This document shows positions 19,826 through 29,316 of a stretch of DNA of 64,000 nt, piece after piece (the stretch's first letter is position 1; every line of letters begins with the position of its first letter). The translations under genes were made by a program, and so were the position numbers. Under the pieces are notes generated by a model. That model did not search any database and was not told the DNA's origin. It saw only the letters and a list, made by a program, of their open reading frames with translations. Origin of the DNA: Thermoflexus sp042408815 (GTDB lineage Bacteria > Chloroflexota > Anaerolineae > Thermoflexales > Thermoflexaceae); assembly GCF_042408815.1 (NCBI RefSeq), contig NZ_JBHOQR010000023.1, forward strand, positions 62,001-126,000, in the 5' to 3' direction.

Positions 19826-21745
19826 ATGGGGCGCTGGCGGACAGTCGTGCTGATCCTGGTGCTGGCCTTCGGTGCCCGGATCATAGGTCTGCCGGCCCTC
19901 CGACACAATTACGATCACTCGTTCCCCATCGCTCAGGCCGCTCTGGGGCGGGAACGTGGGCTCTGGTCCATGGCGGGACAGCGATCCACCCTGGGGTTCC
20001 CGGCCTCGCCTCTGATCAGCGGGCTGATTGCCCCCGTCTTGGGGATCGGCGCAGGGCCATGGCTTCCACATTTCATGGCCGTGGCGCTGGACGTGCTGGC
20101 CATCGCCCTGGTGTATCGAACCGCGCGGGCCGCGGCGTCTGCGTGGCTGGCTCGCCTCGCGGCGATCCTCGCCGCCTTCTCCCCATGGCATATCTACTTT
20201 GCCCGGGGCACCTGGCTGCCTGCCTGGTTTCCATTTTTTGTTGCGCTCGCCCTCTTCAGCTGGAGCCCTTTTCTGGGCCGGGGGAAATCTCCCTCGCCGG
20301 CCCGCATCGGCATGGGTTGGGTCGGGATCACGTTGGCCGCCCTGGTGCACCCGGTGGGGCTTCTCCAGATCCCGCCGGCGCTGCTTTCCGCGTGGATGTC
20401 CGGGGGACGTCGGTTGCATCGCTTGGGCGCCGCTTGCATGCTGATCGTCGTTCTGATGTATGGGGTCACCGCATGGTCGGCATGGGAGGGCCCTCGATCC
20501 CTCCGCCTGCCCTCCCGATTTTGGCCGTGGCAGGAGGTGGCCTTCGCCCATGCCATGCGGATGGTTTCCGGAAAGGATTTCGCCGAGGTCTGGATGGGGG
20601 CTTTCTCTCCCGATCGCAGGTTGCTCGTTCATCTCTCCCGTATCATCGCGTTGGGGATCGAGCTATCGATCGCCCTCGCCGTAGCGGAGTCCGTGGCGCG
20701 GGGGATCCGGCAGCGGAACGGGCATGGGTTGTTGCTCTCCATCTGGTGGGGCTTCCCAGCCCTCTGGTTGGCTTTCCCATGGCCGTATCCCATTCATGTC
20801 CACTATCTGGCTCCTACCATGCCGGTGGGGGCCCTGCTCGCCATCTGGCCCTGGAGGAAATTGCCTCCCAAATCCTGGAAACGCTATCCGATCGAAGCAT
20901 GGGCCTGGGGGGCCGCTTTTGTCTGGCTCATAATCTTATTCGCTGCGGATCGAAACGCCCGGATGCATCCGTGGACCGGCAATGTGGAGGAGCTGCCGCT
21001 CTCCGAATCCGCCGCCCTGGCCCAGCGTTTGATCCGCTGGCTGGAGAAAGACCCCCAGGTTCAGGTGGTCCTTCCCTCCGACTGCGCGGAGACTACTCCA
21101 ACCTGGCTGATGGGTCTGGTTGGACGCGCCATGGATGTTCGTTGCGGGTTCCACCCCGAGCGCTTGGCCTTCGCCCACACACGCCATCCCACCCTGATGC
21201 TTCTGTATGGTCGGGGAAGGCTGCCGGTCTTGAAGCCGCTGCGGCGGGACCCTGCATGGGTTCGCTGGATGCCGGACGGCGCATGGTTGGCGCTTTATGA
21301 GGTCCTCCCGGGGGAGATCCACCCCTCCCGCCGGGTGGATGCCTCCACCGATCTGGGCTGGCGGCTTCTGGGATACGATTTGGAGGAGAACGGTGAGCGC
21401 CTCACGGTCACCACTTACTGGCAGATCGAAAGGGTCCCTTCGGATCCCATGCGATGGGCATGGCATTACCAGCCGTTTCACCACCTGTTGGATCCAGAGG
21501 GACACCAGTTGCAAAATCCCAGCGGTTGGGGAGTGCCGGGCTACCTGTGGCGAATCGGTGACATCTATATCGATCGCACCGAGCTGACCTTCCCGGGGGG
21601 CGCCGCTCGCTGCCCGCTTCATCTGGAGCTGGGATTGTTTGATCCCAATCGCAGCGTGCGGGCGCGGTTTCTTCTTCCGGCTGGCGACGTCGAGACCCTC
21701 GTTCTTAAGCGATGGGATGAGGGAGGACCATGCCGTGAAAGGTGA
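19826..21745 (+). CDS. Large membrane protein, GT-C like, array member 8
   Basis: ATG at 19826 is preceded by GGAGAGG with six bases of spacing, which makes it a better start than the in-frame ATG at 19811 or the open frame from 19685. The product is 639 residues. An N-terminal helix is followed by LRHNYDHSFPIAQAALG, the loop that carries the acidic pair in related proteins (here YDH). Polytopic region to about residue 385, then a soluble part and one terminal module with HHLLDPEGHQLQNP. The last bases overlap the start of the decayed copy at 21735. GT39-like by context; weak motif conservation. Confidence 0.7.
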   Translation: MGRWRTVVLILVLAFGARIIGLPALRHNYDHSFPIAQAALGRERGLWSMAGQRSTLGFPASPLISGLIAPVLGIGAGPWLPHFMAVALDVLAIALVYRTARAAASAWLARLAAILAAFSPWHIYFARGTWLPAWFPFFVALALFSWSPFLGRGKSPSPARIGMGWVGITLAALVHPVGLLQIPPALLSAWMSGGRRLHRLGAACMLIVVLMYGVTAWSAWEGPRSLRLPSRFWPWQEVAFAHAMRMVSGKDFAEVWMGAFSPDRRLLVHLSRIIALGIELSIALAVAESVARGIRQRNGHGLLLSIWWGFPALWLAFPWPYPIHVHYLAPTMPVGALLAIWPWRKLPPKSWKRYPIEAWAWGAAFVWLIILFAADRNARMHPWTGNVEELPLSESAALAQRLIRWLEKDPQVQVVLPSDCAETTPTWLMGLVGRAMDVRCGFHPERLAFAHTRHPTLMLLYGRGRLPVLKPLRRDPAWVRWMPDGAWLALYEVLPGEIHPSRRVDASTDLGWRLLGYDLEENGERLTVTTYWQIERVPSDPMRWAWHYQPFHHLLDPEGHQLQNPSGWGVPGYLWRIGDIYIDRTELTFPGGAARCPLHLELGLFDPNRSVRARFLLPAGDVETLVLKRWDEGGPCRER

Positions 21746-22403
21746 GCGGACGGCTGTGCTTCTCCTATTGCTGGGGATGAGCGCTCTGGCCTGGCGCAAT
21801 GTCCATTGGCCCTCCATCTGGTTCGATGAGGGATGGAGCTGGTGGGTGGCCCGCATGTCCATAGAGGAAGGGCTCAGACAGGTGGCCCGTGATCGCCATC
21901 CTCCTCTTCGTCCGCTGCTTGATCATCTATGCTCGCCCGCGGCTTCTATCCGGCTGCCCGCTGGCCTGCCCATGTCCCGATCACTTTCTTTGTCGGAATC
22001 TCTATGCCTGCCGGTTCGATCTCCGGCCTTCACCATATATCCATCGGCATGTATAATCCGGAAACGATGGTTCGCTATCCCCTCGTTGGCGAGGCAGATG
22101 GAACCACTGCGCTTCGCGTGGCCACGCTGGATCCGCAAGCCGTTAACGGGCAGTGGGAGGCCATCCCCGTTCCAGATGGGGCGATCTGGCGCGATGGCCT
22201 CGCCCTGTCTAACGTGTGGCTGGAGCCTGGAAGGCGCGCGCGCCGTGGGACATCCCTTCACGTGTTGACGGAATGGATCCGAAGGGAAGAGCATGCGCAG
22301 GAACGGGCCGCGCCGGTTGTAACTTTTGTGCACCTCTGGGACGCGGATGGTCGTTGGGGGTCAGGACCACCTGGAGATTGCGACCGTCGAGGTTTTGCCA
22401 TGA
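21735..22403 (+). pseudogene. Deletion relic of a GT39-like array member
   Basis: GTG at 21735 sits seven bases after GGGAGGA and opens a normal GT39 N-terminus with the acidic motif WFDEGWSWW (about residues 29-37) and RDRHPPL, exactly as in the intact paralogues. Soon after, around 21905-21930, the frame breaks. The sequence jumps to a C-terminal module in another frame (RGFYPAARWPAHVP, then SIGMYNPETMVRYPL and VTFVHLWDADGR). Near 22355 the frame shifts back and ends with DHLEIATVEVLP and TGA at 22401, overlapping the next ATG. Roughly 400-500 codons of membrane domain are missing compared with neighbours. Start, SD and end coupling are preserved, so the loss looks recent. The exact junctions are uncertain. 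Confidence 0.75.
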
Positions 22404-24697
22404 GCGCGCTTATGAACATCTGGCGAAGATGGGGGACGCATCGCGAGGACTCCCGCCGGCCCTGGATGTCCGTGGTTCCCGCCCTGCTTTGGCTCACCGT
22501 CCTCTGGTGGTGGTTCGTGTGGCGATATCTGACTCCCGTGCCTGCCGATCGCCTGATGCTGGCCCTGGGAGATTTCACCCATACTTACTACGTGTTCCGT
22601 GATCTGGCCTACCGCGCTCTCCGGGCCGGCGAGTTTCCCTTTCGGTCCCTCTGCCTCTTCAGCGGCTATCCCTACCAGGCCTATCCACAGTCGGCTCTCT
22701 TCTATCCCGGGACCTGGCTGACCTTGCTGCTCTCCATGGCATCCGGAACCGCTCATGCCTCCCTCGATGGATTTCATCTGGAATCCCTGATCCATTTGTG
22801 GATCGCAGGGGCAATGGCCTATCTCCTGTTCACGCGCGAAACCGGAAGCCGGTGGGGCGGCCTGATGGGGGCGATCGCGTTCGCCTTCGGTGGCTACATG
22901 ACCGGTTACCCGATCTTACAGGTCTCTATCGTCCAGACGTCCGCCTGGACCCCATTGTTCCTGCTGGGGCTGCGGGAGCTGGCGGAGGGCCGAAGGATCG
23001 CCGGCGCCCTTGCGGCCGGTGTGGCCGGCCTTTTCATCCTGCTGATCGGCCATCCCCAGATGATGCTCTATAGCGTCCTGTTGGGCATCGCCTATTTCAC
23101 CTTTCGCCTCTCATCCGCCGAGCGTTCCCTGCGCTGGAAGCTCGCTCTGCAGGCTGTTTGGATCGGGGCGCTGACGCTCGGCACCGCGGCGATCCAGCTT
23201 TTCCCCACCCTGGAATACTACCAGCACTCGAACCGGGTGCGCCTCCCTTTCCCGGAGTCAGGCAGCGGCTTCCCCATCCAGGATATCCTCCAGCTCCTCC
23301 AGCCCGGCTTGGTGAGCCACTGGCAGCCCCTCTATGCAGGCCTCCTCCCGCTCACCTTGGTGCTGCCCGCCCTGGCCCGGGGTGGGCGGCACGCGCGCTT
23401 CTGGGCCGGGATCGCGCTGCTCGGCCTGCTCCTCTCCTTCGGAGCCAACTTCCCCCTCTATGACGCTTTCTTCCAGCTGGTGCCCTTCTATGCCACGACC
23501 CGCAGCCAGGAACGGCACGCCCTCTGGGTCTCTCTGGCCCTCGCTGCCCTGAGCGCCCACGGGCTGGCAGCCCTGCTGCGGGGCCTCCCCCGCGCCCGCC
23601 GCTGGATTCTCTCCGCTGGGACCCGCCTCAGCGGGGCCATGGCCTTGGCCTTCGCCCTCAGCCTGCCCGTGGTCACTTTCCTGGCCCGCCAGGGTATCGA
23701 TCCCAGCGATCACCGGCGTCTGCCCCAGGAGGTGGGCCTGAGCCTCCTGTTCGCCCTGGGGACGTGGGGGTGGTGGCAGGCCCGGGCCCGAGGCTGGCGG
23801 AGCCGGCATGGACTGGCCCTGACCGCCCTGGGGCTGGTCAGCATGAACCTTGCCGCCTTCAACCGCTATCTGGATGCCGTGCCTCCAGCCCCAATCTATC
23901 CGGATCATCCGGCCGCCGCCTGGATGGCCCCGGATCCCCATCGTCCGTTTCGGTTCTTCGACGAATATCGGCTGCCCGACCACTATGGATGCTGGGTGGG
24001 GGAAGAGGACATCCGGGGGGCCACTTCGATCCATCCCGAGCCCTATTTCCGCTTTCTGAAACAAACCCCCGAGCCGATGCAGTGGTGGCTGCTGGGGGTG
24101 CGCTACGTCATCACCTGGGGGCGGGAGCTCCCGGACATGCGCGCCCTGGGGCGCACGGCCACCCTGCTTCAAGAGATCCCCCAAGGGAACGAGGTCACCC
24201 GCATCTACCGGCTGGATCCTCCGCTCCCCTGGGCCTGGGTGGTGCGGGCCATCCGCCCGGCGAAAACGGTGGAGGAAATGCTGGCCGCGCTCCGGGATCC
24301 CGCCTTCCGCCCGGCGGAGGAGGCTGTGGTCCTGGGCCCTATCGAGCCGGTGAAGGCGACGGACAGGCAAGCGCCGGACGAGGTTCAGCTCCTGCGCCGG
24401 ACCGCTACGGAGGTTCGCTATCGGGCGCGACTGGGCCAACCGGGGCTGCTCATCACCCGCGATCCCTGGTATCCCGGATGGACGGTGACGGTCAACGGCC
24501 ACCCCGCCCCGCTGCGCCGCGCGGATGGTGTGCTGATGGCCGTGTATCTGCCAGCGGGAGAGAGCGAGGTGGTCTTCCGATTCCGGCCGACCTCGTTTTA
24601 CGTCGGTGCGGGGGTCAGCGGCCTCACCGTGTTTCTCCTATGGCCGCTCACCCTCTGGAGGATGCGGCGCCGCCTTGGCCCCCCGGCGACTCCCTGA
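22400..24697 (+). CDS. YfhO-family polytopic membrane protein, array member 9
   Basis: ATG at 22400 overlaps the relic stop (ATGA) and gives 765 residues; the longer open frame upstream belongs to the relic. The protein has a single helix, then GDFTHTYYVFRDLAYRALRAGEFPF and FSGYPYQAYPQSALFYPG, and about a dozen hydrophobic segments, the layout of YfhO/bacterial membrane proteins implicated in glycosylation of teichoic acids or other envelope polymers. The end carries the YfhO-type domain DPWYPGWTVTVNGHPAPL followed by a last helix. It is the only intact array member without the VFVHL module. Membrane location is certain; the reaction is inferred. Confidence 0.8.
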   Translation: MSALMNIWRRWGTHREDSRRPWMSVVPALLWLTVLWWWFVWRYLTPVPADRLMLALGDFTHTYYVFRDLAYRALRAGEFPFRSLCLFSGYPYQAYPQSALFYPGTWLTLLLSMASGTAHASLDGFHLESLIHLWIAGAMAYLLFTRETGSRWGGLMGAIAFAFGGYMTGYPILQVSIVQTSAWTPLFLLGLRELAEGRRIAGALAAGVAGLFILLIGHPQMMLYSVLLGIAYFTFRLSSAERSLRWKLALQAVWIGALTLGTAAIQLFPTLEYYQHSNRVRLPFPESGSGFPIQDILQLLQPGLVSHWQPLYAGLLPLTLVLPALARGGRHARFWAGIALLGLLLSFGANFPLYDAFFQLVPFYATTRSQERHALWVSLALAALSAHGLAALLRGLPRARRWILSAGTRLSGAMALAFALSLPVVTFLARQGIDPSDHRRLPQEVGLSLLFALGTWGWWQARARGWRSRHGLALTALGLVSMNLAAFNRYLDAVPPAPIYPDHPAAAWMAPDPHRPFRFFDEYRLPDHYGCWVGEEDIRGATSIHPEPYFRFLKQTPEPMQWWLLGVRYVITWGRELPDMRALGRTATLLQEIPQGNEVTRIYRLDPPLPWAWVVRAIRPAKTVEEMLAALRDPAFRPAEEAVVLGPIEPVKATDRQAPDEVQLLRRTATEVRYRARLGQPGLLITRDPWYPGWTVTVNGHPAPLRRADGVLMAVYLPAGESEVVFRFRPTSFYVGAGVSGLTVFLLWPLTLWRMRRRLGPPATP

Positions 24698-24710
24698 GGG
24701 GCTCCTTCCG

Positions 24711-26966
24711 ATGCGGCGCACGCCCGTTGGGATGACCGAGGTCCTCCTCCTCGTCGCCTGGGCCCTGGTCCTGGCCCTCTGGCGAGCCACCCCCGCCCAC
24801 AACGATGAGGCATATGTCCTGTGGGCGATCCGCGTCCATGACCTCCCTGGTCTCGTCGCCACCGGGCTGCGTCTGGATGGCCAGCCTCCTCTTTACCCGT
24901 TGGTCCTCTGGGGGATCCAGCATCTCCCGGTTTTCCATACGGTCCCCATGCTTTACCTCGCCAGCCTCCTTCTGGCCTTCCCATTCTACTCCCTGATGTT
25001 CCGGCTGGCCTGTTCGCTCGGCGGGAAACGGGCCGGGACGTTGCTCCTGGCCCTCCTGGCCTTCAATCCCCTCGTGGCCGGCATGATGATGTTCCTGCGC
25101 GCCTACTCCCTGACGCTGATGCTCAGTGCCCTCGCCCTCTGGCTAGCGTGGCGCACGGATCGCCATCCCACTGGGGCCCGCGGTCTGACCTGGGGGCTGG
25201 CCAGCCTCGCGCTGGTCTTCACGTTCTACTATGGGATCTTCCTGGTCGCCGCCGCCTTCCTCTGGCTCCTGCGACAACCCCGGGGAGGTCCCCGCTGGCG
25301 TGCCGCTTTGCTCGGCGCCGCGCTGCCCGGGCTAGGTGGGGCCCTGTGGGCGAGGATCGCGCTCGCCCCCGCCATCGCCATCGTGATCCGCCATCAAGGA
25401 AGCCCCGGCATCCACCCCAGCCCGCCGGAGATGATGGGGAATCTCTGGTTCACCCTCTGGAGCGGATGGGCAGCGGATGCCCGCTTGGCCATCGCGGCCG
25501 GCTGTGCGATGTTCCTCATTCTGGCATGGGCGCTGATCCCAGCGGTCCGCTGGCGGTTCCCCGTGCCAGGTTTCCCTCTCGTGACCGGGGCGCTCTCTCT
25601 CTTCGGCTTCCTGGTGGCTGGATGGCGTTACAATTTCTTCGCCGCGCGCTACGCAGTGGTCGCCCTGCCTTCCCTCCTCCTGGCCATCGCCATGATCATC
25701 GCCCGCGCGCCCCGTCGAGGTCAGGCTGTGGCCATCGGATGGGCCGGCCTGATCGGACTGGTCGGCCTCTCGCGGATCGCCCTCGCTTATCGTATGTTGC
25801 CGGAGAACAACCCCTGGTATGCGGAGATCGCCGTAGAGCTTCTGGAGCGTGTCGCTCCCGGCGACGTGGTGATCGCCCAGGCGCCATGGCACTATCAAGC
25901 CCTGTTGATGGTTGCGCCCGACGCCCCCTGGCGGCTCTTCGATCTCCAGGAGGAGGATCGCTGGCGGAAGGCCATGCAGGACCGTCCCGTCGTCTGGTTC
26001 CTGGGGGTTCCCGCTTATCGTGGAAACTGGGAGCCTCTCGAGCGCACCATGAAGGGCTGGATTCGGGAGGAGGTTCGGGCATGGCCGCTTCCCGTCGACG
26101 CCATCCTGATCCGGTATGTGCCGCCGATGGAGGCTCCAGAATGGCAGCCCCTCAGAGCGGTCTTCGAGGAAGGATTCATCCTGGAGGCGGTGGCCCTGGA
26201 TGCTGGAGGCCCTCCCGGGATCCTGCGGGTGGGCGTGCGGATGCGGACCTTGCGCCCGATCCCACGCTCTTATACGTTCTTTGTCCATTTGCTGGATCCC
26301 GGGGGACGCTGGATAACAGGCAGCGATGCGGAGCCGCCTGTCCCTACGAACGCGATGGAGCTGGGCGTTCCGATGGTGTTCTGGCGCGCGCTGCAGGTTC
26401 CGGCATGGCTGCCGGCCGGAACTTACACGGTGACCGCCGGCGCCTATCCAACGGGGTCCGGGGGATGGCCACGCCTGCGCACCCGGGAAGGAGCGGATAC
26501 CGTTCGGCTCGGGATCGTGCAGATGCGTCCTCGTCCTGTCCTTTCGGAAGGCCATCCGGCTGTGCGATGCGGATCCATGACGTTGAGCCGCTTTATGGTG
26601 ATCCGTCTCACGGATTATCGCCAGGAAGGGCCGGATATCTTCCCAGAGCCCGGTCGTCCGGATCGCCTGTGGGTTCAGGGGAGCTGGCGTGTGGAGGCCG
26701 ATCATGGCGCGCCGCCGGGGCTGATGGTGGACGCGGATGGGCGTGTTCACATCCTGAGACCCAAGGAACCGCTGGCGTGGGAGGTTCGATACCCGGTGGG
26801 CCAGATAGCAACCGGCTTCTGGGAAGGGGAGGTGGCTCCTGAACAGCGCACCCTTCGTCTGATCGTCACGTGCCCGGGCGGCCGGGCGGAGTTTCCTGCT
26901 CCGACGCTATCCCGGCAGCGCTGGCGCTGGAATTACAGCTGGATCTCCTGGAATCGGATGCCCTGA
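24711..26966 (+). CDS. GT39-like membrane glycosyltransferase, array member 10
   Basis: ATG at 24711 starts a 751-residue protein shortly after the previous stop. The first-loop motif HNDEAYVLW (residues 30-38) and DGQPPLYPLVLW are the GT39 signatures. Polytopic domain to about residue 390. Next a soluble domain, then one module with YTFFVHLLDPGGRW and LPAGTYTVTAGAY. A second, different beta domain ends with RWRWNYSWISW. The same extra tail occurs in the next gene, so these two form a sub-pair. Predicted to use a polyprenyl-linked sugar outside the cytoplasmic membrane. Confidence 0.82.
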   Translation: MRRTPVGMTEVLLLVAWALVLALWRATPAHNDEAYVLWAIRVHDLPGLVATGLRLDGQPPLYPLVLWGIQHLPVFHTVPMLYLASLLLAFPFYSLMFRLACSLGGKRAGTLLLALLAFNPLVAGMMMFLRAYSLTLMLSALALWLAWRTDRHPTGARGLTWGLASLALVFTFYYGIFLVAAAFLWLLRQPRGGPRWRAALLGAALPGLGGALWARIALAPAIAIVIRHQGSPGIHPSPPEMMGNLWFTLWSGWAADARLAIAAGCAMFLILAWALIPAVRWRFPVPGFPLVTGALSLFGFLVAGWRYNFFAARYAVVALPSLLLAIAMIIARAPRRGQAVAIGWAGLIGLVGLSRIALAYRMLPENNPWYAEIAVELLERVAPGDVVIAQAPWHYQALLMVAPDAPWRLFDLQEEDRWRKAMQDRPVVWFLGVPAYRGNWEPLERTMKGWIREEVRAWPLPVDAILIRYVPPMEAPEWQPLRAVFEEGFILEAVALDAGGPPGILRVGVRMRTLRPIPRSYTFFVHLLDPGGRWITGSDAEPPVPTNAMELGVPMVFWRALQVPAWLPAGTYTVTAGAYPTGSGGWPRLRTREGADTVRLGIVQMRPRPVLSEGHPAVRCGSMTLSRFMVIRLTDYRQEGPDIFPEPGRPDRLWVQGSWRVEADHGAPPGLMVDADGRVHILRPKEPLAWEVRYPVGQIATGFWEGEVAPEQRTLRLIVTCPGGRAEFPAPTLSRQRWRWNYSWISWNRMP

Positions 26967-26995
26967 TCTGCATCAGCGAGGGGAGGCTGAATGCG

Positions 26996-29185
26996 GTGAA
27001 AGATCGAATCGCCTTCGTTGTCCTGCTGGCCGTCTGGCTGACCTTCTGGGTGACGCTGGTCGTGATGCCGTGGGATCTGAGGCTATTCGATGAGCAGCAC
27101 GTGCTCTGGCAAGTCAGCACCTACAGCTGGGGGGAGGTGGCCCGCAACCTAATGCGGGACAGCCACCCGCCGCTCTATTACTGGCTGGTCAAGGGCTGGC
27201 GGGAGCTGGGTGGCTTCGATCACCCATGGGCGTATCGGTTCTTCTCGATCTGCCTGGGATTGCCGGCCCTCCCCCTGGCTTTCCAGGTCGGGCGCCAGTG
27301 GGGAGGACGCCGGCTGGGCCTGGCGCTGGTGGCCGGGTTGATGCTGAACCCTTTCTATCTGTTCCTGCTGGTCATGATTCGCATGTATGGGCTGGTGGTA
27401 GCTCTAGGGGGGTTGTCGATGTTCCTGTGGGCTCGCCTGTTGCGGCAGCCCACGACTTCCCGATGGCTCGCTTGGGCTTTGGCCCAGGGCGCTTTGATGT
27501 TCACCCACTACTATGGGCTGCTCCTCATCGGCGCGCAGTGGCTGGTTCTCCTGATCCGTCGCCCCTCTGGATGGCGCATGGGCGGGTTGCCCGCGCTTCC
27601 CTTTATGGTTGCCTTCGGCGTCTGGATCGCCCAGGCCTATGCGGGAAGCCTGGAAAACACCGTGCGAAACCTTTCCGCCATCCCGGTCCACCCTATGCCG
27701 TGGGAGGTGCTGGGGCATCTCTGGGCCAACCTCCTCGTTGGCCCGCTCGCCGATGGAAGGCTTGCGGGAATCCTCGCTGCGGGAGCGGGCGTGTTCATCG
27801 GGCTTCTTCTCCCCACCCTTCGCTCATGGAAGCGAATCCGGCTGGAGCTGGTCACCGTCGCGCTGCTCCCGCTGGGGGCAGGTGCCCTAATGGCCATGCG
27901 CTGGCCTTTCTTCGCCGCTCGCTACTTCGCCATGTCGGTGATCCCCACCCTCACCCTGATCCTCTCCATCGGGCTGGGCTCCCGATGGAAAGGGATGCTT
28001 CTGATCCTGATCCTGCCCGGCATGATGGGGATCGCCAGCTTCCCGGTGCTGAATCTCCCTTTGGGCTTGGAGTCAGAGTTGGAGTTTTGGACCGCTCCGG
28101 AGCCGGTGCTGGCCCAGGCGCGCTGGCACCTCCTCTGGTCGAGTGAATCGGGTTTCCCCAGCTATGAGTGGCCGGATCCGGCGCAGCGCGCTCAGGTGGT
28201 GAGCCGCTCTCCTTCTTTCTGGTTCGTGGGGGTTGCCCTTTATCGGGCGGACTGGGAGGGCTGGCTGCGGGAGCTCCAGGCCACTCATCTGGTCGACTTC
28301 CAGGCGGAGTTCCCCCACGAAATCCCCGAATATCGAGCCGCCGTGTTCCATCTGGTCCGCAAGGCCCCGGCCGCTCGATGGATCCATCGGGATGCCTGGT
28401 GGGCCAATGGGATCCGGCTGCACGACATCGGCTGGACCCAGGAGGTGGGGGAGCCGGGCCGTTCGGTGCAATGGCACCTGCGCTTCTCTACGGACCAGCC
28501 GCTGGATCGCCGGTGGACGCTCTTCGTGCACCTGATGGATCCGGCCGGACACCTCTGGGCCAATTGGGACGCGGAGCCGGAGCTCCCAACGGATCAGTGG
28601 ATACCGGGTCGGATTTACGAGGTGGGGCGCAGCCTTCTGATCCCTCGCTGGGTGCCCGCTGGACGTTATGAAGTCCGCATTGGCTGGTATGAGACGGGGA
28701 CGGCGGGGTTCCCAAGGCTTCCCTTGCGGGAGGGCCAGGGGGATACGCTTTCTATTGGGGAAGTGGAGGTCCTGCCTCAGCGGGAGCCTCCGCGATTCGG
28801 CATGCGAACCGTCCCCCCTGTGGAGCTGAATCCCCCTCAAATCTCCGTCCGATCCGGGCCGGATGGGCGCCGGGTCTGGGTTCGAATCCAGTGGCGGAGC
28901 CAGGATCCAGCCTCCCTCACCGCATGGCAGGTGGTCCTGAAGACGCCGGAAGGGCCGATCCCGTTGCGGCGTCCGTATCCGGTTCCGGAAGCGGTCGTCC
29001 GTAGCTCGGGGTGGTTGGTGGAAACCTGGGTCAGCCCGTCGCTTCGGGGAGGCCGCCCTGCCTTACGCTGGCTGGAGGTCCGCTACGCAGGGAAGCTCCT
29101 GGTCCGTCGCCCGATCTGGCTCTTCCCCCCGGATGTCCGGTGGAGCTATGACTGGCTCTTCCAGAACCGGACGGGCCTTCCATAG
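26996..29185 (+). CDS. GT39-like membrane glycosyltransferase, array member 11
   Basis: GTG at 26996 follows GAGGGGAGG by eight bases and gives 729 residues; the open frame upstream overlaps the previous gene and is not needed. Motifs are LFDEQHVLW (31-39) and DSHPPLYYWLVKGW, the classical PMT_2 pattern, followed by about ten helices. The terminal module contains WTLFVHLMDPAGHLW and PAGRYEVRIGWYE. An extra domain ends with WSYDWLFQN, matching the tail of the previous protein. It is the last gene of the array. Convergent speE follows after about 130 bases in which I see no clear terminator. Confidence 0.82.
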   Translation: MKDRIAFVVLLAVWLTFWVTLVVMPWDLRLFDEQHVLWQVSTYSWGEVARNLMRDSHPPLYYWLVKGWRELGGFDHPWAYRFFSICLGLPALPLAFQVGRQWGGRRLGLALVAGLMLNPFYLFLLVMIRMYGLVVALGGLSMFLWARLLRQPTTSRWLAWALAQGALMFTHYYGLLLIGAQWLVLLIRRPSGWRMGGLPALPFMVAFGVWIAQAYAGSLENTVRNLSAIPVHPMPWEVLGHLWANLLVGPLADGRLAGILAAGAGVFIGLLLPTLRSWKRIRLELVTVALLPLGAGALMAMRWPFFAARYFAMSVIPTLTLILSIGLGSRWKGMLLILILPGMMGIASFPVLNLPLGLESELEFWTAPEPVLAQARWHLLWSSESGFPSYEWPDPAQRAQVVSRSPSFWFVGVALYRADWEGWLRELQATHLVDFQAEFPHEIPEYRAAVFHLVRKAPAARWIHRDAWWANGIRLHDIGWTQEVGEPGRSVQWHLRFSTDQPLDRRWTLFVHLMDPAGHLWANWDAEPELPTDQWIPGRIYEVGRSLLIPRWVPAGRYEVRIGWYETGTAGFPRLPLREGQGDTLSIGEVEVLPQREPPRFGMRTVPPVELNPPQISVRSGPDGRRVWVRIQWRSQDPASLTAWQVVLKTPEGPIPLRRPYPVPEAVVRSSGWLVETWVSPSLRGGRPALRWLEVRYAGKLLVRRPIWLFPPDVRWSYDWLFQNRTGLP

Positions 29186-29316
29186 AGCCCCTGAATCTCC
29201 GCACAGGGTTGTCCAGCCAGGATCCCTCGCGCGATTGGGCTCCCTATAGTCACGGGACAGAGCCTTCGACTTGCGAGCCCGCCTGGCCTCCCATCGGGAA
29301 GGTGATCCCTGTTCGA

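Noticed and set aside
23258..24502. 414-codon minus-strand ORF, and similar long antisense ORFs inside the membrane-protein array
   Set aside because: Pro/Gln/His-rich shadow translations typical of GC-rich coding DNA; the + strand proteins are clearly real.
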